A stretch of DNA of 64,000 bases from Mytilinidion resinicola (lineage: Eukaryota; Ascomycota; Dothideomycetes; Mytilinidiales; Mytilinidiaceae). The DNA is taken from NCBI RefSeq assembly GCF_010093595.1, contig NW_022985439.1, positions 510,441 through 574,440 on the forward strand. Reading direction: 5' to 3'. The position numbers were made by a program, and so were the translations under genes. The notes below the pieces were generated by a model. It had not been told where the DNA came from. It worked only from the letters and a program-made list of their open reading frames with translations, and ran no database searches. This document shows positions 11,781 through 22,516 of this stretch, one piece after another (within the stretch, counting starts at the first letter, position 1; each line of letters opens with the position of its first letter).

Positions 11781-12248
11781 GTCCTTATGTTGCTCATTTC
11801 ATAGGGTACATAGGATATCGCTAGTCTTTTAGAGGAGACACGTCTCGTGCATTGATGCTGTTTGTTTGTAAGCTCTTGAACTGAACCGTGTGGTTGGCCA
11901 GGCATGCCAGGCAATCGAAACCTTGGAAGTGTCTCTGTTTCTAAGCACGTATTCCTGGCGCGGTCACAGTCGGGATGACCTGGAGTGAATGTCACGCCGA
12001 TCGCGAGACGTCACCTGGCACGGGCCGAATGGTGGTTGGCCGCGCGACGCCGCTTGCAGGGCGGGAGTGGCTTGTTTCCCCCGCAGGTGCCCAGGTGGTA
12101 GAGGAGCTGCCCCGGTGGACAGCACGTCTCACCACCAGCCAGCTCCCAGCTACAACCACTGATGCCATAAAGCCTTCTCTCGCTCGTAATCTCCACCACC
12201 TTCTCCCACACCACCCGCGCCGCCAAACTCAAAGCGACAACCCTCAAC
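11781..12248. other. spacer/promoter region
   Basis: The 468 bp between two plus-strand genes. The last 150 bp are C/T-rich, as expected for a fungal leader before the RPEL gene. No repeat or extra gene seen. Confidence 0.5.
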
Positions 12249-12950
12249 ATGGCTGAAGAAGCTTCGCCCATCGACCACACCCCCATCTCACCCGTCCGTG
12301 CCGGTGTCCTTCGCCGCAACTCGCTCGAGAAGCACTTGCAGCATCGTCCGGAAGCTCAGGATCTGAAGAATAGACATATCCTGCTGGATACTACGGCTGC
12401 ACCGTATGTTTACCTCTAGCGTGCAAACCCTCATGTGTGCTGCCTTTCTGAACAAAGAACACTGGCTGACCGAGCTTTTGGGTGACAGGGCGCTGCAGTC
12501 CAAGGCGCTGGAGCTCGAGCGACAGCGTGCGACTGACAATCTGAAGAAGGGACTGTCTCAGAGGCCCGAGAGAGACGAGCTGGTTGAGCGTACGTACTAC
12601 TTCTCGCCTGCATTGCCCCCCGATTCCCCCGAATCTGACCTGTTGTATACGCTTCAAACCTCATTCTGACACTCTTCGCGATCACAGGCAACATCCTCCC
12701 AGACTCGAACGCTGCCCCTGCTCTTCAAGGCCATCAACGCGAACTTGAGCGCCATATGCGTGCGAACAGCCTCGAGAAGGGCCTGCAAGGAAGGCCCAAA
12801 CCGGAGGATTTGGTGAAGCAGGGCATTCTGGAAGGTACATAGCCTGCTACAATCATACCCGCTGTTTTACTGGCTTTACCTTGCCATTCATGCTGCTGAA
12901 ACAGTAACTGACTTCATGTAGAGGATGAAATCCCTGTCAAGGACGCCTAG
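12249..12950 (+). CDS. RPEL-repeat protein
   Basis: Four exons (12249-12403, 12489-12589, 12688-12834, 12922-12950) encode 143 residues. After an acidic start (MAEEASPIDHTPISP) there are three RPEL-type repeats of about 40 residues: NSLEKHLQHRPEAQDLKNR, then DNLKKGLSQRPERDELVERN, then NSLEKGLQGRPKPEDLVKQG. Each is followed by an IL-D/E turn. In animals RPEL motifs bind G-actin (MRTF, Phactr). Small fungal proteins with three such repeats exist, but their function is unsettled. Actin-monomer binding is therefore an inference from the motif. The frame holds across every junction, so the model is solid. Confidence 0.88.
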
Positions 12951-13432
12951 AGCCTCGCCGACGTCGAGCGATCACGAAGTAGCAAACATCTCATCTGTAC
13001 ATGAGTGAGCATTCGGCCAGAGCGGCGTCTGTAAACAACATGGTCAGATACCCGAGTCAACATTCATTTTGGGATAAATGAGATGAGGAATCAAGGAGCC
13101 TGGACTTGCGGCATGCATCTACGGAGCACGAGCAGTTGAACCATTCTCCTTGAGGCCACTACAGAATGTGCTAGTGCTCGAAGCCGTGGCTAGCTTACGT
13201 GTACCCAATGGCAAACTGTTATGGTATATTGTGAGTTGTGCCAGCGCGTGCACGGATAAAGTACTTTGGTTTTCATGTGAGTGCGTGCGTGTCCGCAGAT
13301 GGTCAGAATATATGATCAATGGCTATTTGAATGTTTCAATTTCAACTGGGACCCAGCTTTCTACCATGCGGCACAGGGCTTTGATCGCTGCCGACAGTCT
13401 GAAGGTGGGCTAATCAAGCTTCACTCGAAGCT
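12951..13432. other. spacer after the RPEL gene
   Basis: About 480 bp of 3' flank up to the target duplication of MITE B. No supported gene. Confidence 0.5.
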
Positions 13433-13440
13433 TATATATT
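13433..13440 (+). repeat. left target-site duplication of MITE B
   Basis: TATATATT, identical to the 8 bp at 13990-13997 immediately after the element. Confidence 0.8.
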
Positions 13441-13989
13441 GGACGAGCTTAATTACCACCCCCCTTTTCTCTTGCCATAACCCGCCCTGAATTTAGCTTA
13501 GCTCCGGCCCGCAACAACTTTGTCCCACCAATTCGAAGCTTTAAATCTGCAACACCACGAGAGTGAACTAATAGCTATATACCAGCCTGCCACCTGCCAT
13601 TATATTTAGAACAGAACGTGCCTAGATAGCGAAGCATTTAGACTAAATAGCTTGCTATTATGCCAGGGCCTTAACTATAAACTACCTCCTTAGGAGTAGA
13701 TAGAGGCCCTTTCCAGAAAGGTAGTAGACCTTATGCTCTCCTCTATAAATGCGTGGCAGTCCTAGTGGCACAGGGCTAGAGGGGTATAGTAGGTGGTGAG
13801 GTCACGCGGGTTAACGTAGATTCCGTATTAAAGCCTAGTGGTTCTGCTTCTAATTGGTGAGACAAAGTTGTTACAGGCCGGAGCTAAGCTAAATCTAGGG
13901 GGGGTTTTATAGCAAGAGAAAAGGGGGGTGATACGAAGAGAAAGGGGGGTGATACGGAGAGAAAAGGGGGGTGGTAATTAAGCTCGTCC
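13441..13989. mobile_element. MITE B, 549 bp, 8-bp target duplication
   Basis: The left end GGACGAGCTTAATTACCACC reappears as the reverse complement at the right end (GGTGGTAATTAAGCTCGTCC). The inverted repeats continue inward for roughly 90 bp, through CTTAGCTCCGGCC and CAACTTTGTC, with a few differences. TATATATT flanks both ends exactly (13433-13440 and 13990-13997). There is no coding capacity. The right arm holds three tandem copies of a G-rich unit ending GGGGGGTGATAC, where the left arm has one. An 8-bp duplication suggests a hAT-type transposase acting in trans. Confidence 0.85.
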
Positions 13990-14191
13990 TATATATTTCT
14001 CCTTGCTATCATATAATCTATTAACTTACTACGCAAAATATCTGAATACATTCATCGGCTCGTTCGTTATCTTGTCACAGGAGACAAGCAAAACGAGTTC
14101 AGCAAATCATAAAAGCCCTAAACCCAATTTAGGACTCCACATGAATAGACTCGAGAAGCATATTAAATATCAGGGCCCTTTGGTTGATTGT

Positions 14192-14420
14192 CACGCTAGG
14201 CACGAAAAAAGTGGCACACTCATCAAGTACTCTGCCCGTGTGTACACCTGTTTACCACTGCAGGAAGTGTTATAACAAGTTTCCACATAGCCCAAGGTGA
14301 AGAGCATTTATCTTCTTTAAATTCCTGAAAATACATTGAAGCAACCCAAGTAGTGGCAGACAGGTGTACACATGAGACAGCTTGTTCTAGAATTAGTGTG
14401 CCGCCTTTTCCATGCCCCGC
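14192..14420 (+). repeat. repeat A copy 2 (best preserved, with 8-bp TSD)
   Basis: A 229-bp foldback element. TTGATTGT occurs directly before (14184-14191) and directly after (14421-14428). The arms pair over GTGTACACCTGT and the facing ACAGGTGTACAC, and the outer ends over GTGGCACAC/GTGTGCCGC. The loop carries CCCAAGGTGAAGAG and, later, TTCCTGAAAATACATTGAAG. No coding capacity. This copy defines the loop-forward isomer and also serves as the empty site for the nested insertion in the 35-kb copy. Confidence 0.85.
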
Positions 14421-14715
14421 TTGATTGTTTAGGGGCCTGTGAACCGACGGAGGCGGGGCTTATGATTAATCTTTACTATCGTGTGCTGGCGAACTATACG
14501 TCCCCTGGGCTTGCGGTATGGAGCGGGTGATTTGAAAGTTGCAATTTGGCTTTTATGGGTGATGTTAGATATATCTATATACGAAATGCTTTCCGTATTA
14601 TTTCTACTGAAACAACGCGATCTTGTGCTTGCTAAATCAAAGAGATATTCTATCAAGTAAACTGCGCCTGTTTTGACCACTTCTCCCTTTGCCTTCATTG
14701 CGGTCTTTAATAGTC

Positions 14716-16602
14716 TTATCTTGTCAGCTTCTTCTCCCTGATAAACCACGCAAAGACCGCTGAACCGCCAACAAGAACAATGCTAACTGTGAATGCCGCC
14801 CGTGTGCTCTTTCCATAACAGTCTCTTACGATCTCTCTGACACCGGGTTCCAAGGTTTTGATATATGCCAGGCTTTGTCTGACCCGTCGGGCAATCTCAG
14901 CAGCATCTTCGCCACTATTCAGTGCGTTCTCTAGATTGAGGCGCAGGACTTGGTTTGCAGCAGTGGCGCAGATAGAGACTCCGAATACACTACCAAGAGA
15001 GCGAAAAAGATATGAGCATGCTGTTACAACTGCTTGGTCGGCTTGATCGGAGTTGGCAACTAAAACTGTCAGATTTGAAGGTTGCGGTGAGCTCAATGCG
15101 TGGGAATGACTTACTTAGGCCAATGAGGGTAGTGGTCACGCCGATGCCGTTCGAAAAGGCGCAAATCATCATACCTAGAATGATGCCAATGGTGGAATTG
15201 ACAATCATGCCCGCGAATAGAAAGACTAGACCCAGACCGAGCACCAAGTTGGAGTAGGCAATGACTGTGATCCAGTAATACTTCCCTGTCTTCTGCATAT
15301 AAAACCCTCCGAATAGGGATCCTGAAACGCCACATAGAACTCCCGGTATGAGGCGTAATCCAGCTTGGGTAGCTGACATGCCGTCGACGACTTGAAAGTA
15401 CATCGGGACGTAGAACAGCGCCGCCAGCCAGCCGCTGAAGGAGAAAAAATTACAGAGATAGCATGCGAAGAGTGCACGGTCAAAGATTATGTGGCCTGGG
15501 GCGAAAGGATGTGAGGCTACGAACATCTCAACCAGGACGAAAAGGATGAAGAGGGGTATAGACACGGCGACAGAAACGATCGTGATGGTGTCTTTCCAGG
15601 CAAGGTTGCTCCCCCGATCTAGCCCAAGCAGTAATGAGAAGACAGCGAATATGAGGACGAGCGCTCCAATAAAGTCGATTTTTTGAAGCTTGACTTTCCA
15701 ATGGCTACTCTCCTGCTTGGGAAGCTTGAGGACGAAAAAGACGGCAGTGAACGCAACCAGGCAGAGCGGCGCCTGGAGGATGAAGGGCCACCTCCAGCCG
15801 ATGGAGTCGGCGAGAATGCCACCAAGTGGAGCGCCTGAGGCTGCACCAGTTGCAAAAATGATGTTAATGTACCCTTGCCACTTCCCACGCTCTCGAAGTG
15901 GCACAGCATCAGACATTAGGATCGAGACGACGGTAGTCATCCCGCCGCCTCCAATACCCGCGAAGGCACGAGCTGCGATGAGCTGGCTCATATTCCGTGC
16001 CAAGCCGCAGAACAGACAGCCGAGACCGAATACCACGTACGCGAATAGGAGACATGGCTTTCGACCGAAGATGTCTGATAGTTTCCCGTATAGGGGTTGG
16101 AAAGAGGTCAGAGTTAAGAAGTATCTAATTCTTAGTTACTCGAAGCTAGAAAGATTTGCACGTAGGTACGCACGATGTAGCTATCCAGGAGGTTTTATTA
16201 AGTGCTTTGAGGTCTGTGCCGATGATACCGTAAGTCGATATAATGATGGTTTGGTCGGCAGCGGACAGGAAGATCTGGGCACAAGGAAGAAACGTTAGTT
16301 TACCCCACAGCATCTTTATAGCTAGATATACTTACTCCGATTGCTATCGCGGGGATGATGTACTTCAGCTTCTTCTGTACGTCGGGGAGGCCCTCGTACT
16401 GCTTTGGCGGGACTGCCTCGCCAGCGCCGGCCTCGCGTTCGACATCACTTCCATCCTCATAGGTCTCGTCATAAGGGTCTGCGCCCTCAGGCACAAGCCC
16501 AGCACTTGCGTCTACGGGGTGAGTCGATAGATTTCGATGTTGGTCTGGCTTTGGGAGCAAAGGCGAAGTCTCGGTGTGAAACGTGGAGTTGCCGTTCTGC
16601 AT
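14716..16602 (-). CDS. MFS transporter, DHA2 class (14-TMS, Vba/Fnx-like)
   Basis: A proton-coupled major-facilitator exporter. Exons 16602-16336, 16274-16174, 16124-15115 and 15065-14716 give 575 residues. The Ser/Pro-rich cytosolic N-terminus has TSPLLPK, an acidic-dileucine-type sorting motif seen in vacuolar members, and then a stretch rich in Glu/Asp. TMS1 carries FLSAADQTIII (DHA2 motif D1-like). The loop between TMS2 and TMS3 carries GKLSDIFGRKP (MFS motif A). TMS5 carries GAASGAPLGGILAD (antiporter motif C-like). Closest in feel are the vacuolar basic-amino-acid and drug transporters Vba/Fnx, but a plasma-membrane drug exporter is equally possible. The neighbouring aminotransferase does not prove a shared pathway. 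Confidence 0.88.
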
Positions 16603-16957
16603 GGTGGGGTGATGGCGGAAAATCGATGACTTCAGGGAAACTAAATTTGCATGAAGCAAGCTGCAATGCGGTTCACGGCATCATATAGATAGTCAGGTAC
16701 ACGCAGTGAAGCCTTTGTTCGGGACCAGCGGGTGGCATATCTCCGACGAAGACGCCAACCGCTGGCCGCATTGCAGCATCACTGAGAAAGCTTATCATCG
16801 GCTTCACTGTGGATCCGCTCGGAGCTGCCTTAGTGTGCATAGAAGGATCGGCTTTACAATACCGTTTTCATCTTGATGCCGTAGGACGACGCTATACGCG
16901 CTGCAGTCTCTCAAAAAATTGTTTGGTTATATACAGTGCTTCCCCCATATGCTGCGA
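16603..16957. other. spacer upstream of the MFS gene
   Basis: 355 bp between two minus-strand genes: the MFS promoter and the 3' end of the aminotransferase gene. Nothing else seen. Confidence 0.5.
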
Positions 16958-18326
16958 CTATGTGCTTTTCTGCGCCGAGAGTGGCAGGTTGTCGAACTCT
17001 TTCTTGATGAACTGCCTCACTTTCTGCAACCCTTCCTCAACTACTTCCGTGTCGTTGACGTACCCGATCCGCACATATCCCAAGAATTCTTTGCCGAAGG
17101 ATTCATCTCCAGGGACGAACATTACCCCCGTCTTCTCCAGTAGCTGCTTGCAGAATTCCACTGCGTCTATAGGGCTGTCCGGGGACCCATCTTTGTGGAA
17201 CTTCACAAAAGCCGTGGTCCCAGCAAGAGGCTTGACCCATTGACACAGATCGTCATGCTTGTTGACAAACTTCTCTAGCAGCTCGAGGTTTTTCTTTGCA
17301 AGCTGGATGTTCCTGGCAAGCAAATTATGGACCGTGTTCGCATCTAGAGCAAACGCCGCCACTTGTTCATCCACTTGACTGACTGATATCGTCGTGTAGT
17401 GCCGCGCATGCGCAACCTTTTCGATGATGTTCTGGTCTCGAGACGCCATCCAGCCTACACGTATGCCTGCAAGGGCATATGCCTTCGACATGGAGCCTGT
17501 TACCGTGACTTTGCTGTATCCCATATTCAGCATTGACGGAGGGAATTCGGACTCCACAGGAGTGATAGAGTGGAAGATTGGACGGTAGACCTCGTCACTG
17601 AGAATCATCATGTCGTCTTTGGCTGCTACTTCAATGATTTTCTTGAGGAGTGACTTCTTCAGAACGGCACCGGTGGGATTGTTGGGGTTACTGTTTCGAG
17701 ATGTGTGAGTAAAGGCCCCCAAGAGGGATGAAGTGAGAGTGCTGCTCCAGGGCTACTTCAGAGTGAAGTCACGTGACCTACTTTATGACAATGAGCTTCG
17801 TGTTTGGCTTGATGAGAGCCTTGAGCTCCTCGATGTCTGGTATCCAAGCCTTCTCGGGCCTCGCGTGCCAGAGATCTACTTCAGCACCGAGAGAGGCGGG
17901 CACGGAGTAGAGGGCCTGGTACGTGGGATAGTGGCATATAACATGATCTCCAGGGCCAATCAGTGAGTAGAAGTACAGGTAGTTTGCGGCGATGGCTCCA
18001 GGCGTCGTCAGGATGTTTTCCGGGGACAGTGGTGAGCCGCCTCTGGAAGAATAGAGTCTGGCAAGGTTGGATCTCAGAGCATCGGAGCCCCGGATGGACC
18101 CATAGGTCAACTTCCGTGCCAACTGCAAGACCTCAGCAGACTTGTCATCTGAGAAGGTCTTCAAGTCGTCGATCGAGATGGACGCGCAGCACGTCTCGGC
18201 GAGCTGGTACTTGGCTTCGGTTTCGTACTTGTCCATCCACTGCACGTGGTAAGTCTCCTATTATCAGATGTGGAATGCCATGGAACCACCTACCAGCTCC
18301 ACGGCAAAGGGCTCGAGTTGCACCAT
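16958..18326 (-). CDS. PLP-dependent aminotransferase, class I/II
   Basis: A fold-type I aminotransferase of 407 residues from exons 18326-18294, 18239-17782 and 17690-16958. The first exon encodes only MVQLEPFAVEL, a start consistent with this subfamily. Key elements are Tyr-Gly-Ser-Ile-Arg-Gly near residue 70, the segment NNPNNPTG (residues 164-171) with the Asn that contacts PLP, ILSDEVYR with Asp196 and Tyr199, and the Schiff-base lysine in TGSMSKAYALAG (Lys233). A C-terminal Arg in GYVRIGYVN is a candidate carboxylate binder. The fold and cofactor are certain. The substrate is not: fungal relatives are variously annotated as aspartate-, kynurenine- or capreomycidine-type enzymes. It shares a 618-bp divergent promoter with the ABCG transporter. 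Confidence 0.88.
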
Positions 18327-18944
18327 GCTGGCTATGTGGAGGAGAGTTACTGCTTTCTACTGGGATAACTGACAAGGCAGGGCTGGACCTTATAGGCGTG
18401 AAGGAGCAGTGCTGAGACCGATCCGCATGGAAAGATGCCAATGCCAATGTCAACGAGAGGGCGCGATGTGCCGCTTGGCCGTCCCAATCAGCCGTCTATG
18501 ATTAGTGGTACGTGAATGCTGCAGTCAACGCACGGTGAATGGCTCTCGCAACACGCATCAGCGTAGCACATTCACGTCGGCAAGGCTCTCCCGCCCTGCC
18601 GCACATGCTCGGCTGGATGTCCTTTGGGGTCGCATCAGCTGCCTTTGTGGGCTGAACTCGCGGCCGACGGATCGGCCTTGGCTTCGGGCAGTGCCACGGA
18701 CAACTGAGGTGATGATTGAGCGCTGCGTCTCCCCGCAACAGCCTCACCACAGCGTGCACAGCTCCCGACGGCACCCACCTCCACAACGTCTGTTTACTCA
18801 CGCTCCTTGAACCGTCGGCCATCACCAGTCGCCCGCCAGGCACGCCCCGCTCCCGTGCCTCTCGTCCACGACCGTCTACACGCCCCCGTCGTCTCTGCCG
18901 CACTCGTCGACCTCTCAAGCTTCGTCGCCTGACGGAGCTGCGCC
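18327..18944. promoter_or_regulatory. divergent promoter region
   Basis: 618 bp between the aminotransferase start (-) and the ABCG start (+). It is C/T-rich towards the ABCG gene. The frames seen on the minus strand at 18.5-19.0 kb are shadows of the ABCG leader. Confidence 0.55.
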
Positions 18945-21900
18945 ATGCGCCGCACACGATGGAGCTCCTCTCTCCTGCCCCTTGCTGCCCTCCTGTGGCC
19001 AGCGGGAGCCCAAAAGACACACCGCAACTATTCCACTCCGGTTGACGACCTGCTCGACGCGCCCTTCTCTCTGTACGATGACCGGCCAGATGGTTGCCCC
19101 CCGTGCTTCAACTGCAACCTGGAAGACTTCGCCTGCCACCAGTTCGCCCCGTGTAGCAAGGCGAATGGAAAATGCACCTGTCCACCTGGGTTCGGGGGGG
19201 AAGACTGCTCCGATCCAGTCTGTGGAGGGCTGTCTGATGGCAAAGACAGATCGCCCCGACAGGACCGATACTGCAACTGCAAAGAGGGCTGGGAAGGCAT
19301 CAACTGCAACGTATGCAAGACTGATGATGCGTGTAACGCTATGATGCCCGAAGGCAAGGACGGCGTCTGCTATAGAGAAGGCCTTCTGGTCAAGGAGAAC
19401 TACCAGATGTGCGACATCACCAATCGAAAGATCCTCGACCAGCTCAAGGATCAGAAGCCTCAGGCAACCTTTTCTTGCACCCAGGAGAATGAGGAATGTA
19501 ACTTCCAATGTAAGCATCTGAGCTCAGTCCCATCCCTCTTCATCTCCGCTAACAAAGCCAGTCTGGGTCGATCAGAAAGAGTCGTTCTACTGCGCTCTGG
19601 ACACGTGCGTCTGGAGTGCCTCCGCCGAGACCAACCGCAACACTACACAATACAAGTGCGAGAACGTCAAGTGTAAATGCATCCCGGGTCGGATGCTCTG
19701 CGGAGAAGAGGGCTCCATCGACATTGGAGAATTCTTAGCCCAGTCAATCAAAGGCCCTGCCGAATTCTCGTCAATCTCGACCGAGGGGGGTAGCAAAGAG
19801 GATGGTAGCATTTTCTCTGAGCCGGCAATGAATGACCTGATCTCGAGCGTTTTCGGCGACACGAGTATCTTTCTCAGTTGCAATTCTGGAGAGTGCCTGC
19901 ACAGGACGGAGTTGCCAGGCTACGAGCGCCCGGTCAAGAAGATCAACACGCCACTGATTGCAGGCGTCATCGCGGGCTGCTCGCTTTTCGTCGTCGCCGT
20001 AGTTCTCACCGTATGGTATCTTTCAAGGAGAGCCGAGAGGAGGAAATGGGGCGCCATCCACTTGTCTGACGACGAAGAAGATGAGAATGCCAAACTGCTA
20101 GCGGACCATAAACCAGCTGCGCTCTATTTCCAGAATGTGGCCTACCAACTGAATGGGAAGCAGATTCTTTCTGGTATCACTGGAGCTGTACACCCGGGCG
20201 AACTGTTAGCCATTATGGGAGCATCAGGCGCAGGAAAGACAACCTTCCTTGATATCCTTGCCCGGAAGAATAAGAGAGGTGCAATCAACGGGGACTTTTA
20301 TCTCAATGGCGAGAGGGTCATTGACGACGAATTCAGGAGTGTCATTGGCTTTGTCGACCAAGAAGATACTATGCTTTCCACGCTCACCGTACACGAAACC
20401 ATACTTGACTCTGCCCTTCTCCGACTTCCAAAGGAGATGAGCCGCACATCCAAAGAGCAGAAGGTTGAGGATGTGGAGAAACAACTCGGCATTTATCACA
20501 TCCGGCACCAGGTCATCGGTTCCGAGGAGAGCGTACGAGGTATCTCCGGAGGCGAGAAGAGGCGTGTTGGGATCGCCTGTGAACTTGTCACAAGTCCAAG
20601 CATACTTTTTTTGGACGAGCCCACGAGCGGTTTGGATGCGTTCAACGCCTTCAACGTAGTTGAGTGTCTGGTCAGCCTTGTGAAGAACTACAATCGGACC
20701 GTCGTCTTCACGATCCACCAGCCACGTTCCAATATCGTCGCATTGTTCGATCAATTGATCCTTCTTGCGAAGGGAAGGACAGTGTATTCCGGCCCTTTCT
20801 CGAGCTGTCAACCATACTTCGACGATATCGGGTATCCTTGTCCTCCAGGGTTCAACATAGCGGATTATCTGATAGACCTCACCATGCACGCTGGAGCAGC
20901 TCATCCACCTATCGACGAAGACAGTCCTATGTTTGCCCGGGACGGGCTTCGTACCAGCGCTAGTAGCGCTATTGCCGTCAAATCCATACCTAGCATCTCC
21001 AGCATTGGAGCTGAGGCTACCGGGAGCCCTAGCGTTTCTAGTATTCGACCTAAGGGCAAGCGGCGGACCTCAATCAAGCAGCAGCAGGAGAGGGAGCTTT
21101 TCACGAGGAAAAAGAGCAACGCTCCACCAGATGGTACGACTACCCCAAAGAATGATGATGAAGTTCCACTGCTTGATCCGCGCGAGAGCAACGTTCAGTG
21201 GCTAAAATTATCCCGTCAACAAGGTGCACCTCCTCCTCAGATTCTCGAAGATCCCGACGAGCTTCCTCCACCAGCGAACGGGGGCACCGGAACAAACCTA
21301 GACACTCTCGTGGTCGCATACGCCACGTCCGACGTAGCTGGATCACTCCATGACGATATCTCGGACGCTATCGCCAACGCAAACGAGGCAAACGGGACGC
21401 CACCTGGCGAATATGCCAACGGCGTAGCGATCTCCGGCAAAGTGAAAGGATTCCGCAAGGTTGGCTGGTTCGGACAATTCGCAATTTTGTCCCTTAGGAC
21501 ATGGCGCAATCTGTACAGGAACCCTATGCTGATGCTCACGCACTACGCGATTGCTATCGTTCTTGCCGTATTTCTTGGGTTCCTGTTCTATGGCCTCACA
21601 GACGACATCAAGGGCTTCCAGAACCGGCTAGGTCTATTCTTCTTCGTGCTAGCTTTATTTGGCTTCAGTACGTTGACCGTTTTGACCGTCTTCGCTCCAG
21701 AGCGCCTTCTCTTTACTCGAGAACGAGCGAAAGGATACTACTCACCGGTGTCCTACTTCGCGGCCAAAGTGCTTTTCGACATCGTGCCATTGCGTCTGAT
21801 ACCGCCTATCATTCTAGGCGCGATCGTGTATCCTATGACTGGTCTGATACCAGCCTGGCCAGAATTCTTGAAGTTCATCCTCTTCCTCGTTTTGTTCAAT

Positions 21901-22348
21901 CTGGCCGCCGCTGCCATTTTCCTTTTCATCGGAATCGTGTTTAGGAACAGCGGAGTAGCGAACCTGATTGGTATACTAGTCATGCTTTTTAGTCTCCTCT
22001 TCTCGGGATTCTTCCTCAATCAAGAAAGTATCCCCATCGCTGCTAAGTGGCTTCAATTGGTAAGTTTACATGACAATAAAGCTGCGACCCTGTCACTAAT
22101 GCATTATCTAGCTTTCGATTTTCCACTATGCCTTCGAGGGCCTCATTGTCAACGAAGTTAAATACCTCAGTCTCGTCGACCACAAATATGGACTGGATAT
22201 CGAGGTTCCAGGTTCTGCTATCCTTAGCTCTTTTGGATTCAACGTTCTAGCTTTGTGGCGCGACTGCATCAATCTCGCGGTATTTGGGGCGATATTTGTC
22301 GTCCTAGCTTATGCTGCTATGCATATACTTCTGCTTGAAAGGCGGTAA
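18945..22348 (+). CDS. Adp1-like ABCG half transporter with EGF-like ectodomain
   Basis: A fungal ABCG (White-type) transporter resembling yeast Adp1, of 1,099 residues from exons 18945-19509, 19562-22059 and 22112-22348. A signal peptide ([23 protein letters not shown]) leads into a roughly 300-residue Cys-rich ectodomain with EGF-like units, for example [12 protein letters not shown] and [13 protein letters not shown] single membrane segment ([20 protein letters not shown]) follows. The NBD has Walker [10 protein letters not shown], signature [11 protein letters not shown] and Walker [15 protein letters not shown] long Ser/Pro/Asp-rich linker precedes the six-segment membrane domain. NBD-before-TMD order and the lumenal EGF-like region are the hallmarks of Adp1. 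Substrate and location are unknown; endomembrane is likely. Both introns restore conserved frame. Confidence 0.92.
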
Positions 22349-22516
22349 TTAGATCAGGATGCAGCGATTCTTTCACCTTGTAAATACAGGCTCTCATGAA
22401 TGACATGTCATTCAATTTTCTGTTCGTATTCCACTTCACATTTCCTTGTGCATATTCGTGTTCTCAGAACACGATTTCTTCGCGGAAGTCTCTATTCATG
22501 CATACAACAGGAGTTA

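Noticed and set aside
14716..22348. secondary-metabolite cluster (MFS, aminotransferase, ABCG)
   Set aside because: No backbone enzyme (PKS, NRPS, terpene synthase, DMATS) or pathway regulator is present; the adjacency alone is not enough.
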